NCBI GenBank assembly: GCA_930367215.1
Contig: OV884058.1
Span: forward strand, 196,124,208 to 196,188,207
Length of the DNA stretch: 64,000 bases
Reading direction: 5' to 3'
DNA from: Pollenia angustigena
Taxonomy: Eukaryota > Arthropoda > Insecta > Diptera > Polleniidae
Shown here: piece after piece, positions 11,100-22,274 of the stretch
Layout: each line of letters opens with the position of its first letter
How positions within the stretch are numbered: position 1 is the stretch's first letter
Notes under the pieces: model-generated
What the model saw: only the letters and a program-made list of their open reading frames with translations
Told to the model about the DNA's origin: nothing
Database searches by the model: none
Made by a program: the position numbers and the translations under genes

Positions 11100-12500
11100 T
11101 ATTGAGACCGAAATGTTCTAGTTCAGTTCTAGTTCAAATGTTATTCAGTTCTAGTTCATTTCTATCTCAGTTTTAGTTCAGTACTAGTTCATTTCTAGCT
11201 CAGTTCTAGTTCAGTTATAGTTGAGTTCAAGTTCAGTTCTAGTTGAGTTCAAGTTCAGTTCTAGTTCAGTTCTAGCTCAGTACTAGTTCAGTTCTAGATA
11301 AGTTCAAGTTCCGTTCTAGTTCAGTTCTAGTTCAGTTCCATTTCACATCTAGCTCAGTTCTACACTGAAAAAAATTTCTTCGCAATACCAATGAATTTTG
11401 GCATTAATCCCATGAAAAATGGCATAAGAAACCTATGCAGCGCTTCGTTGGATCAATGAAACCTGTTTCATAAAATGTATTTAATGAAACATTACATTAG
11501 ATCTATGAATATTATTCATTGGATGAATACTTTCAATAAAGTAAATAAAATTTTTTTTTATTTCTTTTTATAATAATTTTTTTTTTTTTTATTTTATTTT
11601 ATATTTTTTTTTTCTGTCTCTGGCGGGTATCGATCGCGCAACCTCGGTGCTGATAGACTAGCTCACTACCAGCTAGCCTACCGGGGCAGTATAGTTTTTG
11701 GATAAAAAAACTATGTTTTTTACCCAATTAAGAGCGTAAATATGAGATTAAATTGTCCATAACAACAATTACAACGTTGATTGAAAGTTTTTGTTTCATT
11801 ACTATAATGACATTTTCTAGTGTCATAATGAAAATTTAAATTTAGGAAAGCATAATTGAAATATGTTGCTTTCATAAAAACATGTCTGATTTCATAAATT
11901 TAATGGAATATTACATTAGATGTATGAAATAATGAAATCTTACATTTTTTGATTAACAATTAAACATGTTTTTAAGGAAACTATTATTTTGTATTAATTT
12001 ATGAATATAGTTATGTTTGTATATTGTTTTTTATGTTCCCAGTTAAAATTTTTTGTTTAACTTGGATAAACTTTAAGTTTTCATATATCCAATGAAAATT
12101 TTTAACGTAATTACGAAATCCAATGAAGCGATTTTAACGAAAATACTTGATTATAACTATGAAAATCCATCTAGACAGTGAAAATTTTCATTTACTCAAG
12201 GAACATTTTTCTTATGAAAATGATTCATTAAATATATGAAGCATTTTTCTTTCAGTGTAGTTCCGTTCTAGTTAATTTCTTGCTCAGTTTTAGTTCAGTT
12301 CTAGTTGAGTTCAAGTTTAGTTCTAGTTTAGTTCTATTTCAGTTCTAGTTCAGTTCTAGTTTAGTTTTAGTTCACCTCTAGTGCACTTCTAGTTCAGTTC
12401 TAATTCAGTTCTAGTTTAGTTCCAGGTTAGTTATGGTCAAGTTAAAGTGTAGTTCTAGTTCTAGTTCTAGTTGAGTTTTAGTTCAGTTCAGGACAATTAG
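11100..12500. repeat. 11-bp minisatellite (CTAGTTCAGTT)n split by a MITE
   Basis: Degenerate tandem CTAGTTCAGTT units run 11115-11362 and resume at 12258-12495. The interruption is exactly the MITE 11363-12257. A short sister array is at 962-1060. Confidence 0.85.
11363..12257 (-). mobile_element. 0.9-kb TA-flanked TIR element with tRNA-like core, copy 1
   Basis: Ends CACTGAAA and TTTCAGTG, flanked by TA (11361-11362, 12258-12259). The left segment has 'cttcgcaataccaatgaatt', the right segment 'atgaagcatttttctttcag'. The core at about 11613-11692 reads on the minus strand as a tRNA-like sequence: CCCCGGTAGGCTAGCTGGTA, then CACCGAGGTTGCGCGATCGA. No open frame, so it is non-autonomous. Other copies: 19120-20045, 29143-30159, 55215-56134. 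Confidence 0.85.
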
Positions 12501-12880
12501 GTTTTAAAACAAATTACAGTAAAACAAGCGAACGCTCAATCAAAAAACACTTCACAAATTTTGTAGGGTGACTCGAAAACATTATTCAAAAAATAATTTA
12601 AAAAAAATCCTGTCAACAATACGAATATTGAAAAGAATGTTTAAAAATGCATTCATTCAATAGCACATAGAATTTATAGACAGAACAATTTTGTAAAGAA
12701 TATAAAAACAAAAATAGGTCACAAGTATGGCTGACTTTTTGGAGATTGTTGCTGTACTTAAATTTAAAATTAATAAAAGAATAATAAGTTTATAATGTAG
12801 CCAAATATATTGATTCAAATAATCTTAAATACTGATTAATTTAAAGAATCAACATTGAATTTAATTACAAAAGAGGGATG
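12501..12880. other. Spacer upstream of tRNA pair
   Basis: AT-rich and unremarkable. It lies downstream of the minus-strand tRNA-Leu gene. Confidence 0.4.
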
Positions 12881-12963
12881 TGTCAGAAGTGGGATTCGAA
12901 CCCACGCCTACAGAGTAGACTGCGACCTGAACGCAGCGCCTTAGACCACTCGGCCATCCTGAC
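12881..12963 (-). tRNA. tRNA-Leu (CAG)
   Basis: The minus strand reads GTCAGGATGGCCGAGTGGTC at the 5' end, the class II layout with a long variable arm, anticodon loop containing CAG, and GGGTTCGAATCCCAC in the T arm. The seven-pair acceptor stem GTCAGGA/TTCTGAC closes with one G-T pair, and the discriminator is A (complement of 12881). No intron and no encoded CCA, as expected for a nuclear gene. It differs from the copy at 34453-34535 by a single base in the variable arm. The divergent tRNA-Glu starts 211 bases away. Confidence 0.97.
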
Positions 12964-13174
12964 CGTTGGACGCTGGCGGCAAATTTTTCAATAAAAATTA
13001 CAATTTAGGAACTTTCTAGATCAAGTTATTTTTAGATTAGAAAATTCTGTTAAAAAAATTGATTTTACAGAAATAAAAACAGAACTTTCGCATTGTTTTA
13101 GGTTTTCGAAAGTTGTTTTTACAAGTTTCTAGGTTATTCAGTTTTTATACGATTTGTTTTCATAAAGTTAAATA

Positions 13175-13246
13175 TCCCGTATTGTCTAGTGGTTAGGATA
13201 TCCGGCTCTCACCCGGAAGGCCCGGGTTCGATTCCCGGTACGGGAA
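13175..13246 (+). tRNA. tRNA-Glu (CTC)
   Basis: A 72-base cloverleaf. Acceptor stem TCCCGTA/TACGGGA, anticodon stem TCCGG/CCGGA around loop CTCTCAC (anticodon CTC), T arm CCCGGGTTCGATTCCCGG. Discriminator A. Three further copies lie at 24673-24744, 34663-34734 and 36873-36944, all on the minus strand. A T-rich stretch follows about 10 bases downstream and could act as an RNA polymerase III terminator. Confidence 0.97.
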
Positions 13247-13284
13247 AAAGCTAATTTTTGTTCACTTTTTGATTAATTAATAAT

Positions 13285-13793
13285 AAGGGAAATCACGATG
13301 GGTAGTGCAAAGTGTGCAAACGATGCAAATGCGTGCAAAAATACACACATTTGCACAACACAACAACAAAATGTACGTATTTGCAATTTGCTCTTTTTTA
13401 CTTCGTTTGCACTAAAAAACCATGAGCAAAGTTAGTAGTGCATATTTGCTCAGTTGCAAACAAATGTAAGCAATAACATTTAACATATTAAATGCCATGT
13501 TGATTTTAAGAAAACTTATTACTTGAACATTTTCGCAGATTGTAAAATAAAATAGAGAATTAGATTTAAATTAATTAAAAAGAAAACATTTATATTAATT
13601 TGCTTGTGTATAATTGTAAACAAATGCAGATTTTTAACAGTGCTGCCAGAAGTTTTTAGTGTTGCCAGAATACATTTTTAAAAAATACCATATTTGCACA
13701 AAAATAAAAGTGGTATGCTGACGATCAATCATAATATGCACTGCAAATTTACACATTGCAAATTTGCACAATGACCATCGTGATTACCCTTAA
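13285..13793. mobile_element. MITE, ends AAGGGwAATCACGATGG (long form)
   Basis: Left AAGGGAAATCACGATGG, right CCATCGTGATTACCCTT. It shares ends and the 'acacatttgcacaacacaac' interior with the shorter copy at 361-577. It starts about 40 bases after the tRNA-Glu gene. Confidence 0.75.
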
Positions 13794-14652
13794 TGATTAA
13801 TTTATGAAGTTCTGAATGAATAATTGTGTAATGATTTTGGAGGTGGGTAGTGGTCACTATGACACAATTTGCATTACGCCTTGCGCAAAAAAGTCTATGA
13901 CTTTGTGTTGTTCCATAGGTTTCCTGCCTAAAAGAACAATGACAGTCATTTGATGCATCATCTGATGATGGGCATTACTACTGTGTTTATACATCAGAAG
14001 TTTCTATCATTTTATTAAGGGCAATATGAAAAAACTGATTTAACCATTCTTGTACGTGTGCCATTTTTTCCCACTCATACTTGTGAACTTTAATATATAT
14101 ACGTGAATTTAATACGAAATTGAAAGTGTGTTAGTTTATAAGTTTTGTATGTGTTAGTTTACGTCAGCCATTTCTTGTAGGGCTATGACTATCAACTTAA
14201 ATTCGATGCAGGGATGAAAAATCGAGGTTTCGAAATAGTACTGATGCCCGTTATTTCTACAAAAAGAAATCTAGCTGTGTGTAGAAATCTATGGTTTAAA
14301 AAAAAGCTGCCGTATTTTAAAAGAAAACTAAAGGTTAAAACACGTAGGACAAATAAACGAACACGACCAGCTTTATTTTTGTAGAAATTACGGGCATTAA
14401 AAGATAAACGAAGAGGAGAGCAGCCGACATTTCTAGACATTCATTCCAAAAAAGTCTTACGGCCGTTTTGTCACAAGGCGATAATTTTTTTTTCGCAACG
14501 AAAAACTGGTGTTTAATCCAAATTTTTTTAATACAATTTTTAATTAGGCTAAAGTACATGAAATCTAATTTTTCATTAAATTATTTTTATGAAGAAAGGA
14601 ATTTTACAACATGAAAATTAATTAAAATTGTTATTGATATTCTTTCATTCTT
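13794..14652. other. Unassigned spacer
   Basis: No supported gene. Minus-strand frames at 14192-14440 and 14335-14559 overlap in different frames and show no family signature. Confidence 0.4.
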
Positions 14653-14727
14653 GACGTGGCTGGGTCTCGAACCCCGGCCGGCAGGTTACCATGACATGTT
14701 TCGATTGCAACCACTCAATCTCCTCAG
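14653..14727 (-). repeat. tRNA-like sequence (SINE or tRNA pseudogene candidate)
   Basis: The minus strand contains GGGGTTCGAGACCC, a good B-box (GGTTCGAnnCC), about 45 bases after GAGATTGAGTGG, an A-box-like motif. Spacing fits a tRNA, but the acceptor ends do not pair, so a working tRNA is unlikely. It could be the head of a tRNA-derived SINE. No tail or target duplication was found. Confidence 0.4.
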
Positions 14728-15411
14728 ATGGATTTGCCGTCTTACACTCGCAGCCATTTATCTCTCATTCAATAGGGAGATTAAGCCTTTTTTTTATTTG
14801 AATGGGAGATAAAGCCATCATGGTCTTAGCTCACATTAACAATACTAGAAAATGGCTTTAGGGTACTTAGGGTTTTTTTCCTCCAGTAGGACGCGGCAGG
14901 TGGCTTCGCTGAATAAAGTTTTTCTGTGTGTGTCACAAGAATAGAAAAATGTTGTTCAATGATAACTAAGGATTTTCCCTTTTACCGAATGTTTACACCA
15001 TGCATAACAATATTGTGGAAAAATATGGCTTTATATCTCATTTGCGAAAAAAATATGGCTATATCTCTCATTTCGCAAAATTTTAAATATAACCATACCT
15101 CTCAATGATTGGACAATATGGCCATTATGGCTTTATCTCCCATTAAATTGAGCAATAAAGCCATCATGACCTTATCTCGCAAGGTTTTAAAGCACCCCCT
15201 CATTTGCCTCATTTGCCACATCTGCCATTAATATTTTTGCCGTTTGTTTTTGCCATACAAATAAATTCAATCAGCTGACTCCCAACTTTAACATCTATTT
15301 TGAGAGTTATTGCTACTCAAAAATAATGTTTTTGTTTGAGAAAACCAAAACCGTTAACGGACACTTTATTAGTCTTCTAAATTTTGATCGAGATTAAGTA
15401 ACAGGCAGTTT
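14728..15411. repeat. Spacer and decayed TTA-type MITE (left part)
   Basis: 14790-15190 repeats 'ataaagccatcatg' and 'tatctcccatt' motifs. From about 15215, 'acatctgccattaat', 'aattcaatcagctgactccc' and 'gttaacggacac' match the interior of the 340-bp MITEs at 43563-43902 and 62731-63070. That copy resumes at 17532 after the hAT insertion and ends 'ttgagaaaacgtccattag'. Confidence 0.6.
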
Positions 15412-15426
15412 GTCCGTACCAGAGAT

Positions 15427-16184
15427 CAGAGTTCCCAGTTTTGTTTTAGGCCTTATCCCCAATTTGCGATTTTTCATCCCCAAAAAAGGCATTGTCTTAT
15501 CCCCAAAAATCCCCACATTTGCTAAAAAAAAAAATTATGCCAATGGAAAAATATGCATGCATCGATTTATTTAAATATTTGTGTAATATTATTAAAACTA
15601 ATGTTATTTATTCTTTGAGTTCTACGTATCTATGTATAGTATGTAACAAGGGATACGTAAAAACGCAAAAGAAAAAAATTTATGAGTGAATGCATATTTA
15701 TCATTTCCAAAACTAGGGAATCATAATCTTCTAATTCATAAGCCAATGCAATTTTGTTTTAAAAGTGCATTACAGATTATTGAATAAATTTGTCACAGCA
15801 AGCTTTATTATTTTAAAGTGTGTATTATTCTAAGAAGAGCTCGTAATAACTCATATTGCATTCTGTTGCAAATATTGATTTTGGTTGTACTCACTACAGA
15901 AAAAAGCTAGTTCAACAGAAGTAACGCTAGTTGGTACAAAAGGCATACAAGTTCTTGAAATAGTTTTAAACCACAAAAAAGACTACAATTTTTACCCACA
16001 TCTTGACCAAATCGGTCTTGCCATTGCAAAAATGATAATTATAATAATAAATTATCCCCAAAAATCGCCAGCGAAAAAAGTGCTTTGCCCAAAAAATCCC
16101 CCGGGGATTTTCACGAAATTTTAATCCCCAATTTCAAAATAAAATCCGTAATTTGGGGATAAATCCCCAAAACTGGGAACACTG
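15427..16184. mobile_element. hAT element (inner) nested in the outer hAT's terminal repeat
   Basis: Left end CAGAGTTCCCAGTTTTG, right end CAAAACTGGGAACACTG. The 8-bp flanks CCAGAGAT (15419-15426) and CCAGAGAC (16185-16192) match at seven of eight positions and include the outer element's first bases. Subterminal 'atccccaaaaatcccc' motifs recur at both ends. No coding capacity. Confidence 0.85.
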
Positions 16185-16326
16185 CCAGAGACCAGCAATG
16201 ATTAGTGAAAAAGTGAGTAGAGCTAAATCACGACTCATAAATTCTTGCACTCGTACTTATTGCAATGTTATTCAAACTCATATTCATAATCACAAGTTTC
16301 ATTTTATTCATCGTACTCATACTTAA

Positions 16327-16674
16327 GCCTAGATTACACTATCTCACAAGTCTTACGTATTCCATAATACTTTGTGAGATAGAAATCTAATGAGTTTCGT
16401 TGCGACTGTAATAAAATCTAATGCAACATGACAGCTTGTGTTCAGACCATCATACAAAGGATAAACACTCACACATGAAATAAAATGCAACCCTGATCCA
16501 ATGAAAAGTATTATTGTTTAGAAATTTTTCAAAAAACAATGAAGTCGTATGGGATGTCAAACTTTTTTCTTAATACTTGTCAATTTCGTGACACATTGCA
16601 TTCATATCACACTTTGTCATATTACTTGAGTTTTTGACATGTATTAATACAAAGTATAATAGTGTAATCTAGCC
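16327..16674. mobile_element. piggyBac-like MITE, TTAA-flanked
   Basis: TTAA at 16323-16326 and 16675-16678. Ends GCCTAGATTACACTAT and ATAGTGTAATCTAGCC. TTAA duplication and the CCTAG-like start fit piggyBac. An extra partial end GGATAGTGTAATCTAGGC follows at 16680-16697. Relatives: 46736-46962 (partial) and 46965-47314 (full). Confidence 0.85.
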
Positions 16675-17539
16675 TTAAAGGATAGTGTAATCTAGGCTTT
16701 AGCAACATTTGTAGTGGTTGATTTAGAATCGACTCAACTCAATGTGTATGGGCGAAGCAAAATGCGAGGTTGCCAGATCCGCCCCCGAAATAGCAAAGTG
16801 ACGATTTGGCAATTACAGTTTACTAAAGTTACATGTATGAAGTGGACGATTTTTCGGCAAATTTATCTGGTAGCGCTGATTATGAAGTTATGTGTTTCAT
16901 CTGTTGTGTTAAAACGATAAATGAATGAGCTAAATGAATTGAATCAATGTGAGTATTGTAAGTATTTTTCTGAAATTATAAATCAAACTGAGGTCATTTA
17001 AGAGTTTGCGTAAAATCCCTTCAAATAATAAACCAGTCCAAACACGCGTGTAAAGAGTAGCCCACAAGGGACCAGGACTAGTCCAAAAGTAACCCAAACG
17101 TATGGAAAAACATGGTCTATTAGACATTACGATGTCATAGGACAGGACCATATAACCTACCTTTGGACCACTAAGGAGTAGTTTTAAAACTACTCCATGG
17201 TATACAAAAGAGGATTAGTTTTGAAGTCGTTTAAAAACGAAAGCATGTCGTTAAAAAACGAAGACATGTTGTCTCACTACAAACACTTTTTAACAATGAC
17301 ATGGTCCATGCTTGCATTACATCGGACCAGTCTATCGAGTAGTCCATTTTATCAAAATGGATCAGGTGGTCCAATCTTATTTGCAGGGATGTCGACGTCG
17401 CACTCATATTAATTTCTCTTGTGAGTATGAGTGAATCAGAGTAGTTTATTTTAAATGATTTATACGCACTTATACTTACAATTGCATGAGTCAGTATGAG
17501 TAGCGAAAAAACGATTCATTGCTGATCTCTGGTCCGTAC

Positions 17540-18035
17540 ATTGAGAAAACGTCCATTAGTCTTAAAAAAATCAACCTTAATCTCTATTACGAGCTTGTTT
17601 TGCTTTTTAAAACAATAATTAAAAAGTACTGAAACAAACACAGGAGGGAGAGAGGTAACACCACGGTGCCTTTCGGCAGAAATCTGGCCGCTCTTCCCTT
17701 GCTTAGGAGCTGGAGCTATCTAACATGCACTGCAAAGCAACAGCACATATTGAGATCCACCAGCAGGCCAAACTTTCCACAATAGGTAGAAAAATCAGCA
17801 GTTAAGGCTGACTTTTAGGGATCTTCCTTAACGCAATCTCGGGTACAATAAACATAAACTACGCGATTTTTGAAGGAGCCTTAACCAATTACCTGCTCAA
17901 GACCGGGGTTTTCTTGTTCACGTGGTTCTAGATATCCACTATGTTTCGCCGTGATCATCCTCATAAAGGAAGAACTGCAAATTTTCCCTTGCCGTGCCAG
18001 ATATTGGATGCAAGTATTTTCCCTGGAGATGTAAC
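17540..18035. other. GC-richer unassigned stretch
   Basis: 17640-18000 is less AT-rich than its surroundings and shares phrases such as 'aggagc(t/c)ggagc(t/a)atcta' with 57770-57800, so it is probably part of an old transposon. No frame was recognised. Confidence 0.35.
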
Positions 18036-18640
18036 ACCAGTAATGCCATCTCTTCTCCATTAAAAATTAGTTTTAATTCAAACGATGCAAGTCTTATTGA
18101 TCAGCTTCTAATTTATAGGTGAAAGAGAGAGAGACAGCGAAACGTTTCTTTTCTCGTCTCTCTCGCATATAAAGTTGCAAGCTGATCAATAAGACTTGCA
18201 GCGTGTGAATTGGGACTTACAAAATTTTAGTAAAAAAAGGCTAAAAATGGCAAAATCGTGGCTAAAGAATGGCTAAACAAGATTTTTTTTACAAAAAAAT
18301 TATTAATATTTGAAAAAAACTTAAAAAATTTATTTACTACTGAAATTGCACTAAGAGATTTATTTTGTTTGCATCAATACATTTTTAGCAACAACAAAAT
18401 AAACATAAGAAAAATCTTTAAATATTGAAAAGCACAAATTATAGATTTTTTATTGTTAAAGTTATTTGTGTTAATTAATTAAGAAAAATTCAACGCTTCA
18501 ACACAACTAATGCTGCGTTAATGTAATTTTGTGGTTTAAAACGTTTAAAAACTTCAAGAAAATTTGGTTAATCAAAATTGCTAATGTCAAAATTGATTTT
18601 TTCAAGGCTAAACGAGATGAAAAATGGCTAAATCTAACAC
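18036..18640. mobile_element. hAT-type MITE of the 'atggctaaa' family
   Basis: The right end ATTTTTAGCC-type motifs and AACACT match the 9851-11083 family. GTAACACC occurs on both sides (18028-18035 and about 18637-18644), an 8-bp duplication. It sits next to the hAT transposase remnant at 18655 and contains the palindromic MITE 18075-18211. Confidence 0.6.
18075..18211. mobile_element. 137-bp foldback MITE (GCAAGTCTTATTGATCAGC arms)
   Basis: Arms AATTCAAACGATGCAAGTCT... and its near-perfect complement ending GCGTGTGAATT (about 33 bases each). The inner part is also self-complementary (GAGAGAGAC/GTCTCTCTC). The terminal motif TTCACAC.C..CAAGTC is shared with 56859-56999. Confidence 0.7.
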
Positions 18641-18654
18641 TGTAACACCGCGGG

Positions 18655-19010
18655 TTGAAATATCTTCGAAATGAATTTCCCATCTCTGATTTCTTTATAG
18701 CACACACCGCGAAACATATTGCGCAGATGATTACTGAAATCAACACTGCCTTTGGTTTGAACAGCTCAAACATTGTTTTGACCATTACGGACACCGGTTC
18801 AAATTTTGTAAAAGTGTTCAGAGATTACGGTGTGGGAAATGACTTGATTTACTAAGGGATGCATTTATTTTTTTTAACACGCCCTTAACGTCTTCAGCTC
18901 CAGTTGAACTACTGTTTTCATTTGCCGGGATCGTAAACAGTCCAAGGCGGCAATCATTGTCTGATTTTTCTTTTGAAAAATTAGTTGTAATGAAGGCCAA
19001 TTGTAAATAT
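18655..19010 (+). pseudogene. hAT transposase remnant
   Basis: Two pieces are recognisable. At 18655-18855 a frame carries HTAKHIAQMI and then ITDTGSNFVKVFRDYG; the T-D-x-G-SNF-KAF block is the conserved DDE-region motif of hAT transposases. At 18888-19010, in a different frame, residues SSAPVELLFSFAGIVNSPRR followed by LSDFSFEKLVVMKAN form the carboxy-terminal hAT dimerisation domain. About 250 residues normally found between these blocks are missing and the frame is shifted, so the copy is dead. It sits next to non-autonomous hATs that could once have used such an enzyme; the specific partnership is not shown. Confidence 0.8.
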
Positions 19011-19119
19011 ATGTAAATTATAAAATTTTTTTTTTTGTGAATTGAATGTATTTTGAATGTATTTGTTTTCTTTATTATTTTTCCACGTATTTTTCCCTTT
19101 TTTGTTGATTAAGTAAGTA

Positions 19120-20045
19120 CACTGAAAGAAAAATGCTTCATATATTTAATGAATCATTTTCATAAAAAAAATTTCCTTGGGTAAATGAAAATTTTCATTG
19201 TTTAAATGGAATTTCATAGTTATAATGAAGTATTTTCGTTAAAATCGCTTCATTGGATTTCGTATTTACGTTAAAAATTTTCATTGGATATATGAAAACT
19301 TAAGTTTGTCCAAGTTAAACAAAACATTTTAATTGGGAACATAAAAAAACAATATACAAACATAACTATATTCATAAATTAATACAAAATTATAGTTTCC
19401 TTAAAAAAATGTTTAATTGTTAATTAAAAAATGTAAGATTTAATAATTTCATACATCTAATGTTACATGTATGCCGTTAACTTTTTAAAATCAAAAAAAT
19501 TGTTTATAAAAGCAACATATTTCAATAATTGCCTTCATAAATTTAAATTTTCATTATGACAATAAAAATGTTATTGTAGTAATGAAACAAAAACTTTCAA
19601 TCCACTTTCATTCAACGTTGTTATTGTTATTATGGACAATTTAATCTCATATTTACGCTCTTAATTGAGCAAAAAACATGGTTTTTTTATCCAAAAACTA
19701 CAATGCCCCGGTTGACTAGCTGGTAGTGAGCTAGTCTATCAGCACCGAGGTTGCGCGATCGAATCCCGCCAGAGACAGAAACAAAAAAATTTAATAAAAT
19801 AAAGTAAAATAAAATAATTAAAAAAATAATTAAAAAAAAATAATTAAAAAAAAAATTTTTTACTTTATTAAAAGTATTCATCCAATGAATAATATTCATA
19901 GATCTAATGTAATAATTCATTAAATCCTTTTAATGAAACAGGTTTCATTGATCCAACGAAGCGCTGCATAGGTTCCTTTTTAATGCAATTTTTCATGGGA
20001 TTAATGTCAAAATTCATTGGTATTGCGAGGAAAATTCTTTCAGTG
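19120..20045 (+). mobile_element. 0.9-kb TA-flanked TIR element with tRNA-like core, copy 2
   Basis: Inverse orientation to copy 1. Starts CACTGAAAGAAAAATGC, ends CTTTCAGTG, TA on both sides. The tRNA-like core is at 19705-19778 on the plus strand, with A-box-like GACTAGCTGGTAGTG (19714-19728) and B-box-like CGATCGAATCCCGCC (19756-19770). Confidence 0.85.
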
Positions 20046-21433
20046 TACTTAAATTGTTATCGGTTGTTTTGTTATTGAAGTGAATAAACCTATATTTTGT
20101 ATACAAAAACTATCTAATTTGGTTTTATTTGTTTAGAATTTTTTTAACGTTTTAAATGCAAATTTTTCAAAATAAAATGTTTGTATAAAATGATGCGCAT
20201 TCTGAATTTTTAAAAAATAATCGAATATAATCAAAAATAATCCTTGAAATTATTTTTTTTTGATTACTTTTGACTATTTCTGATTATTTTCTCGTAATCC
20301 TAACTAATCTGATTTATTTTTTGATTATTTGTAATCATAATAAATTAATAATCAGGAATTGTTAAAAAGAGAATTATGTAATCAATACCATTATTTTTAA
20401 AATTTAATCTAATTGATTACTAATCGTAATCCAAATTTAACAGCTCTGTATAAGACTAGATGTATAATTTAATTTTTATATCGAAAAATACGTATTTCAA
20501 TGATCATTAATGCAATAATTTTTACCAAATCCTACCCCAGTGCTGATTTCTTAATGTTATACGTGACTTTAGCATTAATTTAGGTGATTTTTGTGCTTAA
20601 AATAGCACTTTCAGCAGCCTCATCAAAATATAAATTTCGTCAAAAAAAGAAATGCAATTCATAAAAATATAATTTGTTTTGTTAAAATAAGTAAAATAAA
20701 ATAATAAAATACTACTGGAAAAACTGTAGCGTGCGTTGTGAGGCGTGCGTCACAAAGGGTTCACGGCTTTTGTAAAAAAAAATCACAACATTTTTTGGCT
20801 ATGAATAATTGACTGTAAAATTCTCTTAAAGTCATCTTTCCTTTAGGAATTAAATTTTGTATACCTTATGATGCAAAATGCGCTATAAGCTAGGAAAACA
20901 CACTTCAACCTTTGGAGATACTTCCACTTTTTGTGGCGTGCGCCACAAAACTTTGTAATCAAAAGAAATTATGATATATGCCGTTCGTAAGTACATATTA
21001 ATGTCACTATTTACTATATATAAGTTGAATCTATTTCTTTTGAAAGACGAAAAAATTTTTATATTTCAATCACAAAACGCTTGTTATTGTAGGGTTCGTC
21101 AAGCAGAATTTTCCCTTATTTCGCGCTAATGGATTTGAGTACAGTTAATGCCTTCCCGATATGGTTTTTGTAATCACTCTAATTTGAAAATTTGATGTGT
21201 TTAACTTAATAATTTTAACAAACAGAATTCGGGAACTTTTGCTTCTGATTTTACTTTTTAAACTTGAAAATAATGTGTTTTTTATTTTTTTGTAGTATTG
21301 TTGTTGTTTCTACAACAAATTTTACCAAACACCCGCGTGTGTAATTCCTGGTTTAAGTACTTTTTGGTGTTTTTCGTACTTAAATTTTTAAGTGGAAAAA
21401 ACTTAAATTAAATACGAGTTATTTCTTTATGTA
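20046..21433. other. Spacer with TAATC-rich tract and hairpin
   Basis: 20210-20430 is rich in TAATC/GATTA words on both strands. A perfect hairpin TTTTGTGGCG-TG-CGCCACAAAA sits at 20929-20950. No gene. Confidence 0.4.
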
Positions 21434-22274
21434 CACACAGAAAAAAATCAAGTTAAAAACGTCGAAAACAAGGTTGATTTAAATTTTTTCGGTGGTGATT
21501 TTGCTTCATACGGGTTTCATGTTAATTCAACCTGATTTTACAATAACTGCGAACAACATTTTTTTCTTTTGATATAACTATAATTCATGTTAATTTAACA
21601 TTGCAGTAAAGTTAGAGCAAAATGTAATTTATATTGAAATAACAATCGGATTCACGTTGAATGAAAGTTATTTCCAGTTGAAACAACGTGAATTTCATGT
21701 AGAATCAAATGGGTTTGAGTGTATTTTAACAGTGTGAAGAAGCTTCAGACAACATTTGCATTTAGGTAAGAATAATTCAAAACCCTGTAACACATGTTTC
21801 ACTTATTTTGTATTCTCCTTTGTTAACAGAAGCATCAGCAGAATTGCCCGATATGGTCATCATTCTACTTTGAAAACTTGATGTACTATTTAAATAAACA
21901 ATTTTAATTAAAAGAATACGGGAGTTGTCTTCTTTTTATAACATATTTTAAAAGTGAAAATAAAAAATGTACATAATTAAGTAGGTATGCATGTTAATTT
22001 AACAATGTAAACTTTTGATTTTAATACAAAACAGGTTTTTATGGGTTCAATATTGAATCCAGATTTATTTATATTTTAATATTTTTTTTTTTATTTTTTT
22101 AACAGTGAATAATATTAAATAAACGTAATTTAAGGTTATTTTGATATTTTTTATTAAAAATTAATATGAAATAATGATAAATTTAGGTAGAGGGCATAAT
22201 TTTTCTGAAATTTAACATGATTTTCAATCAACATTTTTCCATGTTAATTTTACATGGGTATTTTTTTCTGTGTG
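21434..22274 (+). mobile_element. 841-bp TA-flanked MITE (CACACAGAAAAAAAT), copy A
   Basis: TA at 21432-21433 and 22275-22276. Ends CACACAGAAAAAAATC and TTTTTTTCTGTGTG. Interior includes 'catgttaattcaacctg' and 'catgttaattttacatgg'. Nearly identical, in inverse orientation, to 24925-25766. No coding frame. Decayed relatives: about 40330-40645, 45240-45390, 21150-21260. Confidence 0.9.

Larger units (their letters stand above)
15420..17531. mobile_element. hAT element (outer) with 8-bp TSD GTCCGTAC
   Basis: GTCCGTAC occurs at 15412-15419 and 17532-17539. The right end reads CATTGCTGATCTCTG. The matching left end CAGAGAYCAGCAATGA is split, because an inner hAT inserted seven bases in. The interior carries a piggyBac-like MITE (16327-16674). 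The open frames inside (16714-16920, 17197-17412) have no transposase motif, so it is non-autonomous. It sits in a decayed TTA-type MITE. Confidence 0.88.

Noticed and set aside
14653..14727. Functional tRNA gene
   Set aside because: A good B-box, but acceptor ends do not pair and no anticodon arm can be drawn.
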